Positions 29,048-37,540 of a DNA stretch of 64,000 nucleotides are shown one piece after another (the stretch's first letter is position 1; each line of letters begins with the position of its first letter). Source of the stretch: Gemmatimonas sp. (GTDB lineage: Bacteria; Gemmatimonadota; Gemmatimonadetes; Gemmatimonadales; Gemmatimonadaceae). Where the stretch lies: the NCBI GenBank assembly GCA_011390935.1, contig JAABRL010000006.1, positions 57,020 through 121,019 on the forward strand, read 5' to 3'. Made by a program: the position numbers and the translations under genes. The notes below the pieces were generated by a model. It made no database searches. It was not told the origin of the DNA and saw only the letters and a program-made list of their open reading frames with translations.

Positions 29048-29983
29048 TCAGTTGCGACGGACGTTCCAGAACTCCACGCGCGCCGACTCGAACAGCGGAA
29101 CCGCGATGATGGCAGACCGTTCGTCCAGCCCGAGATCGGCCGGTGCAGGCAGGCCGCTGATCAGCGGTGTCAGCGCGCCGTTGGCGAGCACATGAACCGT
29201 GGAATCGGCCCAGCTGCTCACGAGAATCCGGCCATCGGCGAGACGCACCGCCCCGTCGAAGCTGCCGGGACCCGACGCAATCGAATCGGCGAATGCCGCG
29301 CCCGGGGTCCACTCAAAAATCGTGTTTGAGGCAAACGGAAGAATGAGCAGCCGCCCGAACGATTCGTCGAAGAGCAGCCCGTTGGGCCCAGGCGCTCCCT
29401 CGAAGCGCAGCGCTTCGGTCACGGTGCGCCCCGCGAGCTGGAAGATGCGATCGGGACCCGGGTGCGTCATGCCATCGGCACCAAAGCGAATACCGGTGTC
29501 GCTGATGTACAACGTACCCTGCGCACCCACCACGACATCGTTGAGAAACACGGCGCCGTCCACGGCAACGCTCGCCACCGGTGCACCCGTGGTTACATGG
29601 AACGCGCGCACGTTGCTGATGTCGGCCACCCACAGCGTGTCGCCCACGAGCGCCATGCCCTTGGGCGCGTCCAACGTGACGCCACCAACGCCACCCGCGA
29701 TGAACATGGTGTCTACGGTGGCGAGATCCGCGCTCACGCGCGTGATGAACCCGTTGTTGTCGGCATCGTTGGGGACGCCGTTGATGTTGCTGATGTACCA
29801 CACGCCGCGGATCGCATCGAAGATGGCGCTCTCGGGCGTGGACAAGCCGCTCACCTCACCCACTTTCGTGGGCGCGACGACGGCCGCCATCGAGTCGGCG
29901 GTGTCAGCGGCTGGCTGGTCTCCCCCACCGCACGCGGCGAGCAGCACGAGGGTGGCGAGAGCACCGAAAGCGTAGCGCGTCAT
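29048..29983 (-). CDS. SMP-30/NHL-like beta-propeller lipoprotein
   Basis: The protein is 311 residues from ATG 29983; GTG 29986 just before it is an alternative. AAGGAG lies upstream. It has a lipobox (LVLLAACGGG) and a propeller body with repeated strand motifs such as LYISDTGIRF and LDAPKGMALVGDTLWVADI, typical of SMP-30/gluconolactonase and NHL-type six-bladed propellers. No catalytic metal set is clear. It is the first gene of an operon with hemolysin III and DoxX-like genes. Confidence 0.7.
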   Translation of the reverse strand: MTRYAFGALATLVLLAACGGGDQPAADTADSMAAVVAPTKVGEVSGLSTPESAIFDAIRGVWYISNINGVPNDADNNGFITRVSADLATVDTMFIAGGVGGVTLDAPKGMALVGDTLWVADISNVRAFHVTTGAPVASVAVDGAVFLNDVVVGAQGTLYISDTGIRFGADGMTHPGPDRIFQLAGRTVTEALRFEGAPGPNGLLFDESFGRLLILPFASNTIFEWTPGAAFADSIASGPGSFDGAVRLADGRILVSSWADSTVHVLANGALTPLISGLPAPADLGLDERSAIIAVPLFESARVEFWNVRRN

Positions 29984-30040
29984 CACGAAGGGGCTCCTTG
30001 CCGTGTAAAGAGAAAACGAACGAGCAGCGACGTGCGCCGC

Positions 30041-31840
30041 TTACCCCACACGATCGCGACGCACCGGCACGCGACGTCCCTTGATGTGCGCCGCACCGAG
30101 TGCGTCCACGATCAGGTCGGCCTTTCCCGCCGGCACTTCGACCGTGCAGTGCCGATCACTCACCACGATCGAGCCGATCTCGCTCGCGGGCACGCCCGTT
30201 TCGTTCACGATGGCGCCCACGAGATCACCAGGACGGATCTTGGCCTTGCGACCACCGCCCACGAAGATCTTGACCACTGCACCACCCGAACTGCGCGGCT
30301 TGGCGGCACGGGCCTCGCTGTCGCCACCACGAGCCGCCACACGGCCCGCAGCACCCGAGGGGCGCTCGCTGCGCGCACCGCGCGACGGCGCGCCACGACC
30401 GGACGGGCCCGACGACGCCGGACGCTCCGAGCGCACCGGCGCGGCCGGAATCTCGGGCTCTTCCGTTCCCTGCCGACCGGCATCGAGCAACCGCACCGCG
30501 GCCGCGGCGATATCGAAAATGTCGAACTCTTCCGCGAGCGAGGCCACCACTTCGTGGCCGGCCTCGGTGTTGCCCTGCTCCTGCGCTTCGAGAATGGCTT
30601 CGCGAAGCGTGGTGCGCGTGAGTTCGAGACGACGCGCCCGCAGATCGTTCACCGTGGGCACGGCTTCGACGGCAATCGGCTGGCCCGTGAGCCGCTCGAT
30701 GTTGCGCAGCAGGCGATGCTCACGCGGCTCGGCCAACGTGATGGCCACGCCTTCACGGCCGGCACGACCGGTACGGCCAATGCGATGCACGTACGTCTCG
30801 GCGTCCGACGGCACGTCGAAGTTCACCACGTGCGTCACATGCGTCACATCGAGGCCACGCGCGGCCACGTCGGTCGCAATGAGCAGGTCGGTCTTCTTGG
30901 CGCGGAAGCGCTTCATGACGCGATCGCGCTGATCCTGGCTCAGTCCGCCGTGCAGCGCTTCGGCGCGCAGCCCGCGGGCTGTGAGCGTTTCGTTGAGTTC
31001 GTCCACTTCCGTGCGCGTGCGGCAGAACACGATCGCTGCCGTGGGACTCTCGATGTCGAGCACGCGCCCCAGCGCGGCCATCTTGTGGAAGCGTGTGACC
31101 ACGTACGCCACCTGCCGCACGCGCGCCGTCTCCCCAGCCGCCACGATTTCACGATCGATCTTCACGCGCACCGGATTCTTCAGGTGCCCGTTGGCGATCG
31201 AGTTGATGCGGGGCGGCAGCGTGGCCGAAAACAGCGCGGTCTGCCGCGTGTCGGGCGTCTGCTCGAGGATGGCTTCGAGGTCGTCGGCGAAGCCCATGTC
31301 GAGCATTTCGTCGGCTTCATCGAGCACCACGGTGCGCACATGCGCCAGCGAGAGCGAGTTGCGGCGCAGATGATCGAGCGCGCGACCGGGCGTGGCGATG
31401 ACCACATCGACACCACGCTTGAGGGCGCGCAGCTGCGGCTCCATGGGGGCGCCGCCGTAGATCGGGAGCGCGTGCACCCCGAGGGCCTTGCCATAGCGGT
31501 GCACGGCCTCGGCCACCTGCATGGCCAGCTCGCGCGTGGGGACGAGTACCAGGGCGGCGACGCGCTCCGCGGGGCGGGCGCCATCGTTCAGCCGATGCAG
31601 CAGGGGAAGGGCGAACGCGGCCGTCTTGCCGGTGCCGGTGGCGGCCATGGCGAGCACATCGCGACCCTCGAGCAGCGCCGGAATCGCGGCGCGCTGGATC
31701 GGGGTGGGCTCTTCGTAGCCGAGTTCAGTAAGGGAAGCGAGCAGCCGCGCATCCATGCCGAGCGCGGCAAAGCCGGTGTCGAGCGTTTCGGGCGTGCTGT
31801 CGGTCGGGTCGAGCTCAGAAGCAGTTGCAGTAGTTGACAT
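30041..31840 (-). CDS. deaD: DEAD-box RNA helicase (DeaD/CsdA-like)
   Basis: The protein is 599 residues. It has the Q-motif (GYEEPTPIQRAAIP, 41-54), Walker A AATGTGKT (66-73), DEAD at 174-177, SAT at 205-207 and HRIGRTGRAGREG in the second RecA domain. A low-complexity linker rich in Ser, Arg and Gly (about 460-525) leads to a C-terminal DbpA-type RNA-binding domain (about 527-599, IFVGGGRKAKIRPGDLVGAI). It unwinds RNA with ATP, as in ribosome assembly and cold adaptation. The gene stands alone, with a short leader of unclear content. AGGA directly precedes the ATG. Confidence 0.9.
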   Translation of the reverse strand: MSTTATASELDPTDSTPETLDTGFAALGMDARLLASLTELGYEEPTPIQRAAIPALLEGRDVLAMAATGTGKTAAFALPLLHRLNDGARPAERVAALVLVPTRELAMQVAEAVHRYGKALGVHALPIYGGAPMEPQLRALKRGVDVVIATPGRALDHLRRNSLSLAHVRTVVLDEADEMLDMGFADDLEAILEQTPDTRQTALFSATLPPRINSIANGHLKNPVRVKIDREIVAAGETARVRQVAYVVTRFHKMAALGRVLDIESPTAAIVFCRTRTEVDELNETLTARGLRAEALHGGLSQDQRDRVMKRFRAKKTDLLIATDVAARGLDVTHVTHVVNFDVPSDAETYVHRIGRTGRAGREGVAITLAEPREHRLLRNIERLTGQPIAVEAVPTVNDLRARRLELTRTTLREAILEAQEQGNTEAGHEVVASLAEEFDIFDIAAAAVRLLDAGRQGTEEPEIPAAPVRSERPASSGPSGRGAPSRGARSERPSGAAGRVAARGGDSEARAAKPRSSGGAVVKIFVGGGRKAKIRPGDLVGAIVNETGVPASEIGSIVVSDRHCTVEVPAGKADLIVDALGAAHIKGRRVPVRRDRVG

Positions 31841-31929
31841 CCTGAAAGATACACGTTTCGGGAGCCAAACGGCGGATCGCCGGCCGACCCGAGGGCGTCA
31901 CCTCGTCCAGCGACCCGCGGGCGCCGCGG

Positions 31930-33360
31930 TCACGGGCGCAGCCCGAACTGCGTCCAGAAGAGCAGCATGACACACTCCGATTCCGCAAAGGCCGCGTAGC
32001 GATCGGGCGCGTACGCGACCGACCGATAGATCTCCACCGCAGCCAGCTGGTCGACCGCCACGGAGTGCAGCTCCTCGAGCGTGGCCGGGAAGCCATCGAG
32101 CAGGATGGTCGCCTGACAGCTGGTGACCCCCAGCGACCGGCCGCGGCCGGAGACCGCGAATTTGGCCGCGTCCGTCTCGCCCGACGGGGTGGTGATCTCC
32201 AGGCCCGGCACCATCTCGAGCGCGGCGCGCAGCGAACCCGCCTCGCGGATCTGGACGGTGTCCACAAATGTGGCAAGCCCTTCGCGGCGGCGCAGCTCGA
32301 ACTCTTCCCGGTCGCGCCGAAGGACACGCCGTTCCGTAACGGCGAAGCCTTCGAGCCCCGCGATCGAGAGCCCACGCTCCAGCGGGACGACCACGTCGGG
32401 CGTGCTGGCGAAGAGCACATCCACCTGCTGCATCCCGCTCACATACCCCCCCGCTTCCGCGCTCAGCATGCGCGACCCGGGCGGCACCTGCGGCATCGTG
32501 AAGCGGCCGGCGCTGTCGGTGACGGCCGCGCTATCCACACCATCGATGTTCACCACGGCCCCGGCGATCGGCTGCAGGTCCGGGGCGATCACACGTCCGG
32601 TAAGCGTGGGCCAGCGGTCGATCGGGCCATCCGCAGGGGCCATGACCACATCCACTCGGCGCAAGGGCCGGTCGGTGAGCGAGACGCGAAGCGCACTCGA
32701 GGCGTATTCGGTGGAGAGCGCGATCATGGCCAGCTCCCCCACGTTCGGCACGCCGCAAATGGCGAAGCTGCCCGTGGAGTCGGTCACGGCGTCGCGCTCC
32801 TCGAGCTGCAGCAGGCGGGTTCGCGGCAGGATCGCCTCCCACTGCACGCGAATGCCGGCCCCGCCCACCCGCGTACGGTCGTCGGGGAGACGCGTGGACC
32901 CGATCAGCACGCCGCCGTTCTCGCCGGCCGGTCGCGGCTCGCCGCACACCGCGTCCCAGATCGTTTCCATGGACGGAATCGCCACGGTGAAGCCGTCCCA
33001 ACGGGTGGCATCGGCAGGGCGTTCGGCCACCAGGGCGCCAAAGCCGATCTCGTCGAGCGCCTCGTGATACACGGTGACCTTGGTGATACGACCGTCGGCC
33101 ACGACGGTGAAGCGCCCGAGCGAGTCGGTGCTCACGTTGGCGCCACCCGGTTCCGCGAGTACGAAGGCCTCCACGAGTGGCACATTGGAGACGCTGTCAA
33201 ACACCACGCCGCGCACGGTGTCTGGAGCGGCGCGCAGCGCCACCGTGCGCGGCGTCGAGCCGGCGGCGGCGGTGGCACGGCCGATCTGGGGCGCGGCGAG
33301 CGCAATGACGCCCAGCAGCAGGGCGGCGCGGCGGGCGCGCACGAAGGGGGGCAGAGTCAT
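31930..33360 (-). CDS. secreted carboxypeptidase-regulatory-like plus TonB-plug protein without a barrel (paralogue A)
   Basis: The protein is 476 residues from ATG 33360, with a signal-like N-terminus. Two or three carboxypeptidase-regulatory-like modules are visible (about 45-95, 160-220, 255-320; for example GVVFDSVSNVPLVEAFVLA). A TonB-dependent-receptor plug follows (about 370-476) with CQATILLDG and the closing CVMLLFWT at the very end. The membrane barrel that normally follows the plug is absent: the chain stops seven residues after the WT. It is a tandem duplicate of the gene at 33426-34802 and a relative of the gene at 48266-49063. The function is unknown. Confidence 0.7.
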   Translation of the reverse strand: MTLPPFVRARRAALLLGVIALAAPQIGRATAAAGSTPRTVALRAAPDTVRGVVFDSVSNVPLVEAFVLAEPGGANVSTDSLGRFTVVADGRITKVTVYHEALDEIGFGALVAERPADATRWDGFTVAIPSMETIWDAVCGEPRPAGENGGVLIGSTRLPDDRTRVGGAGIRVQWEAILPRTRLLQLEERDAVTDSTGSFAICGVPNVGELAMIALSTEYASSALRVSLTDRPLRRVDVVMAPADGPIDRWPTLTGRVIAPDLQPIAGAVVNIDGVDSAAVTDSAGRFTMPQVPPGSRMLSAEAGGYVSGMQQVDVLFASTPDVVVPLERGLSIAGLEGFAVTERRVLRRDREEFELRRREGLATFVDTVQIREAGSLRAALEMVPGLEITTPSGETDAAKFAVSGRGRSLGVTSCQATILLDGFPATLEELHSVAVDQLAAVEIYRSVAYAPDRYAAFAESECVMLLFWTQFGLRP

Positions 33361-33425
33361 CCCGGAAAGATTGCCATAACGGCGTGCTGGCGGCACCGGG
33401 GACGCCGTGATTTGCGGCTCGCCAC

Positions 33426-34802
33426 CTATGGACGCAGCCCGTTCTTGGTCCAGAAGAGGACGACCGCGCAGTCGTTGCCCCCAATGGGGATGTAGCGCGC
33501 CGGGGCCAGAGCGGTGGATGCGAAGAACTCGATGGCCGCAAGGTTGCGCGGCGGAATGACATTCACGTCGTCGATGGTGGCCAGCGTCCCGTCGAGGTAG
33601 ACGTAGGCGGCGCAGCCGCGTCGCCCCCGAATCACGAACTCACTCGTGCCCCGTCGCCCCTGCTCCACGTTGATCCCCTGCGTCATCTGCATCGCGGCTC
33701 GCAGGTTGGGCGCCCGCATGATCGTGGTGGAATCGAGCGTGCGCCCCATGCCGGTGCGCTTGCGCAGTTCGAACTCCCCGCGCTCACGCGTCACGTTCAC
33801 GCGTTCCGTGATCGTGACCCCCTCGATCTGCACGACCTTTTCGAAGGGGATCGTGATCGGCGGATTCTCGCCGGCCATGACCTCCACCAGCTGCCCCACG
33901 GGTTGATACCCGACGGCGCGCACGTACAGCATGCGCGAGCCCGTGGGTACGTCGGGAAACACGAACCGACCGTCAGTGCCGGTGACCTGCGCATCGGTCA
34001 CGCCCTCGAGCGCGAGCTGCACGTTGGAGAGCGGGGTGCCATCGTTGTCGCGCACGAGGCCCCGCACGGCGCCCCGCTCGTCGGCTGCGCCGAGTACGAG
34101 GTCGATCCGTCGAAGCGGCCGAATGTCGCTGGTGACGGTGACGACCCCCGATTGCATCTCCTGCGACAGCGCGAGAAAGGAGATGTCAACGAACTCCTCC
34201 ACGCCGCAAATGAGGAAGTTGCCCAGCGAGTCGGTGAGGGTCTCCTCGGATCGCAGGTCGGGGCCACCGGTGGCGTAGTCGGGCTTGGGCCACTGGACGA
34301 TCACCTTGGCGCCGGCCACGCGCGTACGACCATCGGCGGCGCGGGCCGTGCCCGTCACGATCACGGATCGCCCACCCAGCGGGCGGCGCGAGTCGCACAG
34401 TTGGGGCCAGACCGTGAGCAGCGAGGGGGTGCTGATGGTCACGGCGCGGCGACGGTCGTCCGGGCGTTCCGCCACGAGCGCGCCCAAGCCGATGCGGTCG
34501 AGCACTTCGTGGTAGACAGTGATGCGCGTGGTGATGGTATCCGAGAGCAGCTCGAAGGAGCCGGTCGAATCGGTCACGGTGGTGGCACCGCTGGGCATGG
34601 CGACGACGAGCGCGCCCGCCAACGGCTCCGCGGCCAGACTGTCGAACACGATACCGCGTGCGGTATCCGCGGCGCTGCGCGCGCGCACGGTATCGAGCAC
34701 CGGCGGCGGCGGGTCCTGGGCACGAACCGTGTTCGGCAGCGCCACCGCGCCCGCCAGGCAGCACAGGGCCCGAAGCAGGACGCGCAATGGAGAGGTGGTC
34801 AT
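33426..34802 (-). CDS. secreted carboxypeptidase-regulatory-like plus TonB-plug protein without a barrel (paralogue B)
   Basis: The protein is 458 residues from ATG 34802 with a cleavable signal (ALPNTVRAQ). It is collinear with paralogue A: GIVFDSLAAEPLAGALVVA, the ITVYHEVLDRIGLGALVAER block shared almost word for word, ICGVEEF, then a plug domain. It ends with CAAYVYLDG and CAVVLFWTKNGLRP. As in paralogue A, no barrel follows. The two genes share direction and are 65 bp apart, so they probably form an operon. A plug alone cannot form a channel, so a role as periplasmic binding or decoy protein is a guess. Confidence 0.7.
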   Translation of the reverse strand: MTTSPLRVLLRALCCLAGAVALPNTVRAQDPPPPVLDTVRARSAADTARGIVFDSLAAEPLAGALVVAMPSGATTVTDSTGSFELLSDTITTRITVYHEVLDRIGLGALVAERPDDRRRAVTISTPSLLTVWPQLCDSRRPLGGRSVIVTGTARAADGRTRVAGAKVIVQWPKPDYATGGPDLRSEETLTDSLGNFLICGVEEFVDISFLALSQEMQSGVVTVTSDIRPLRRIDLVLGAADERGAVRGLVRDNDGTPLSNVQLALEGVTDAQVTGTDGRFVFPDVPTGSRMLYVRAVGYQPVGQLVEVMAGENPPITIPFEKVVQIEGVTITERVNVTRERGEFELRKRTGMGRTLDSTTIMRAPNLRAAMQMTQGINVEQGRRGTSEFVIRGRRGCAAYVYLDGTLATIDDVNVIPPRNLAAIEFFASTALAPARYIPIGGNDCAVVLFWTKNGLRP

Positions 34803-34909
34803 GGCGGGATGGGCGAGGCAGGAAGGTCGGGCGCTGCGGCTGGTACTCGTGACATGGATCACGAGTTCCGTTGCTCCCCCCAACAGTACGGCGCCCGTTA
34901 CGTTGTCGC

Positions 34910-36160
34910 ATGACCGAAGGCACGCTACCGTCATCGTTTCGTTTCCGAACCGCGCACGCGGACGGTTCTGCCCGTCTCGGGTGGTTCGACACCCCGCACG
35001 GTGAGGTGCACACACCGGCGTTCATGCCGGTGGGCACACACGGCGCAGTGCGTGGACTCACGGTCCACGATGTCGAGCGCGCGGGCGGGCGCATGCTGCT
35101 CGCGAATGCGTACCACCTGTACCTGCGCCCCGGCGATGAGGCGGTGCGCGCCCTGGGCGGCCTGCACGCGTTCACGCGCTGGAACGGCCCCATGCTCACC
35201 GATTCGGGGGGCTTTCAGGTGTTCTCGCTGGCCAAGCTGCGGGCCGTGCGTGAAGAGGGTGTGGAGTTTCGCAGCCACCTCGACGGATCGCTGCACCAGT
35301 ACACGCCCGAGGGCGTGATGCGCATCGAGCGCAACCTCGGCGCGGACGTGATCATGCAGCTCGACGAGCTCATCGCGGGTGGCGCGGACGTGTCTGCATC
35401 GCGAGCGGCCATGGAGCGCAGTCTGCGCTGGCTCGAACGCTGTCGCGTGGAGTTCGAGCGCTTGTCGCACCAAGGGCGAGCACCGGTCGCGCCGATCGCG
35501 CACGAGGACAGTCTGCCACCGCTCGCCACGCACGATGTGGTGCGTGATCTGATCGCGCCGCCACAGGCGCTGTTTCCGATTGTGCAGGGCGGCACGCACG
35601 ACGACCTGCGCCGCGCCTCGGTGCGCGGCATCCTCGACACGGGCGACTGGGTGGGGATCGCAGTGGGCGGACTGTCGGTAGGTGAGGCCAAGCCGGCGAT
35701 GTATCACACCGTGGCGGTCTGTGACGCCGACCTCCCGCGTGATCGCCCGCGCTATCTCATGGGCGTGGGCTTCCCGGACGACCTCGTGGAATGCGTGGCC
35801 CGTGGCGTGGACCTGTTCGATTGCGTGGCGCCATCACGCATGGGCCGTGATGGCACGGCGTTCACCCCCGACGGCAAGGTGCAGATCCGGCTCGGCGCGT
35901 TCCGCTACGATCGGCGTCCGCTGGTGGAGGAGTGCCCCTGCGAAGCGTGCACGCATTACGACCGCGCGTTTCTGCGGCACCTGTTCGTGTCGCATGAACC
36001 GTTGGGCCCTCGCCTGCTCGCGCTGCACAATGTGGCCTTTGTACTCGAGCTCATGCGCCAGGCGCGCGAACAGCTGCGCGCGGGTACGTTCGCCGCATGG
36101 AGCGCAGCGTGGCTTACGCGCTATCGCGCCCTCGCGACGAAGCGCGAGTCGGTGGTGTAG
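34910..36160 (+). CDS. tgt: tRNA-guanine transglycosylase
   Basis: The protein is 416 residues from ATG 34910. It swaps guanine at the wobble position of certain tRNAs for the queuine precursor preQ1. Key residues are visible: Asp98 in LTDSGGFQ, the loop GGLSVGE (254-260), nucleophile Asp304 in FDCVAPSRMGRDG, and zinc ligands Cys342, Cys344 and Cys347 with His373 (the Cys-to-His spacing of 26 matches E. coli). Length is slightly longer than E. coli Tgt. It overlaps the convergent MscS gene by 47 nt. No queF, queC or yajC neighbour is visible. Confidence 0.9.
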   Translation: MTEGTLPSSFRFRTAHADGSARLGWFDTPHGEVHTPAFMPVGTHGAVRGLTVHDVERAGGRMLLANAYHLYLRPGDEAVRALGGLHAFTRWNGPMLTDSGGFQVFSLAKLRAVREEGVEFRSHLDGSLHQYTPEGVMRIERNLGADVIMQLDELIAGGADVSASRAAMERSLRWLERCRVEFERLSHQGRAPVAPIAHEDSLPPLATHDVVRDLIAPPQALFPIVQGGTHDDLRRASVRGILDTGDWVGIAVGGLSVGEAKPAMYHTVAVCDADLPRDRPRYLMGVGFPDDLVECVARGVDLFDCVAPSRMGRDGTAFTPDGKVQIRLGAFRYDRRPLVEECPCEACTHYDRAFLRHLFVSHEPLGPRLLALHNVAFVLELMRQAREQLRAGTFAAWSAAWLTRYRALATKRESVV

Positions 36161-37532
36161 GCGTGGTGTCGAGCAGGTTGGCCTCATCGTCATGCCGACG
36201 GTCGGCCTCGATCTGCTCGTCGAGCGTCCGATCGACCGAGACATCCGACGCCGTTCGTGTGTGGGGCGACGTCGGCGGCCGCGCTGGCCCCAACTGGGTC
36301 GCCGCCGCGATCTCTCCACGCATCTCCACCCCGAACTCGGGCGAGGGCATGGTGAGCCCCGCATCCTCGAGGTGCGCCTTCACCATGCGAATCGCTTCAC
36401 TGCGCACGCGCAGGTACTCGGTCTGATGCTGATCGAGCCAGCCGGCGAAGCTCATGGTCACCGTCGAATCGCCGAGCGCGGTCACGAGCACCTCCGGCGG
36501 CGGTGAGCGCAGCACGCCATCGGTGGCCAGCAGCGCCGTCACGCCCACGTCCCGCGCGCGAATGAGATCGTCGCCGGTCCCGATGCCGGCCTCGAACTCG
36601 AAACGACGTAGCGGATTGCGCGTGAAGTTCACGAGCGGGCTGCGAAAGATCATCGCGTTGGGCAGGCGCACATGATTGCCGTCGGCGCGCATGAGGATCG
36701 TCTCGCGCGGGGTGAGCCGCACCACCTTTCCTTCGAACGTGTCCACACGAATCTGGTCGTTCTGCGCGAAGGGCTGCCGCAGCGCGAGCAGCACACCGGC
36801 AAGATAGTTCTCGGCGATATCCCGGAACGCGAGGCCGACCGCGAGGCCGGCCAGTCCCGCGGTGCCGACCACCGCGCCCACCAGCGCGGTTGCCCCGAGC
36901 AGGTCGAGCGCCAGCACCAGGCCCAGCACCACGAGCACCGCCTGAAGTGCGCGACGAATCAGTCCCTGCAGGAACGGATTGCGTGTCTGCAGGATGGACG
37001 GGCCGCGCCAGCGCGCGAGCAGGGAGCCGGCCACGATCGAGAGCGTCAGAATGACGAGCGACACCGCGAGCAATGGCAGTTTGGCCACGGCGCCGTACGC
37101 CAACTCGCGCAACCGCGCCCAGGTGGGCCGCAACTGCTCCTCGAGCGACGTGGATTCATCGATCCGATTGTCGACAAATCGCACATCTTCCATCGACGAC
37201 ACCAGCTCGACGGCCCGGCGACGGATCTCGGCATTGGCCACGATGCCCTCCAGTCGCACCACGCCCGCATCCACGTGCACGGTGAGGTCACTCAATGACG
37301 GGACCCGATCGAACAGGGCTTGCAGATCACTGCGAATGCGCTCGTCGATGACAGCGCGTTCTTCACTGACCGGCTCCGGGACGTCGAGCACCTGCATACC
37401 ACTCGTATCCGTGCGCAGGCTATCCGGCGGTTCGGTCTCTTGCGACGACACGACGACCTGCGCATCGACGACGGCACCCGAGGTCGCCATCGACAACAGC
37501 ACCACCAGCACACACGTCACGAAGCGTCGCAT
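36114..37532 (-). CDS. MscS-family mechanosensitive channel with N-terminal BON domain
   Basis: The protein is 472 residues. A signal peptide ends near VVDAQ, a BON-type domain follows (about 60-125, VHVDAGVVRLEGIVANAE), then three or so membrane helices (about 150-240), and the MscS core (GLAVGLAFRDIAENYLAGVL, then RQPFAQNDQIRVD). BON domains are known to bind membranes or lipoproteins, so this channel may sense the periplasm as well as tension. The tail after about residue 410 is polar and probably cytoplasmic. It lies 8 bp after the fusion gene at 37541-41401, so the two form an operon. Confidence 0.8.
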   Translation of the reverse strand: MRRFVTCVLVVLLSMATSGAVVDAQVVVSSQETEPPDSLRTDTSGMQVLDVPEPVSEERAVIDERIRSDLQALFDRVPSLSDLTVHVDAGVVRLEGIVANAEIRRRAVELVSSMEDVRFVDNRIDESTSLEEQLRPTWARLRELAYGAVAKLPLLAVSLVILTLSIVAGSLLARWRGPSILQTRNPFLQGLIRRALQAVLVVLGLVLALDLLGATALVGAVVGTAGLAGLAVGLAFRDIAENYLAGVLLALRQPFAQNDQIRVDTFEGKVVRLTPRETILMRADGNHVRLPNAMIFRSPLVNFTRNPLRRFEFEAGIGTGDDLIRARDVGVTALLATDGVLRSPPPEVLVTALGDSTVTMSFAGWLDQHQTEYLRVRSEAIRMVKAHLEDAGLTMPSPEFGVEMRGEIAAATQLGPARPPTSPHTRTASDVSVDRTLDEQIEADRRHDDEANLLDTTPTPPTRASSRGRDSA

Positions 37533-37540
37533 GCTGCAAG

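Noticed and set aside
29462-31837. Long plus-strand open frame (about 790 codons) across the DEAD-box and propeller genes
   Set aside because: It is antisense to two well-supported genes with clear domains; its product is low-complexity and Arg/His-rich, typical of GC-rich shadow frames.
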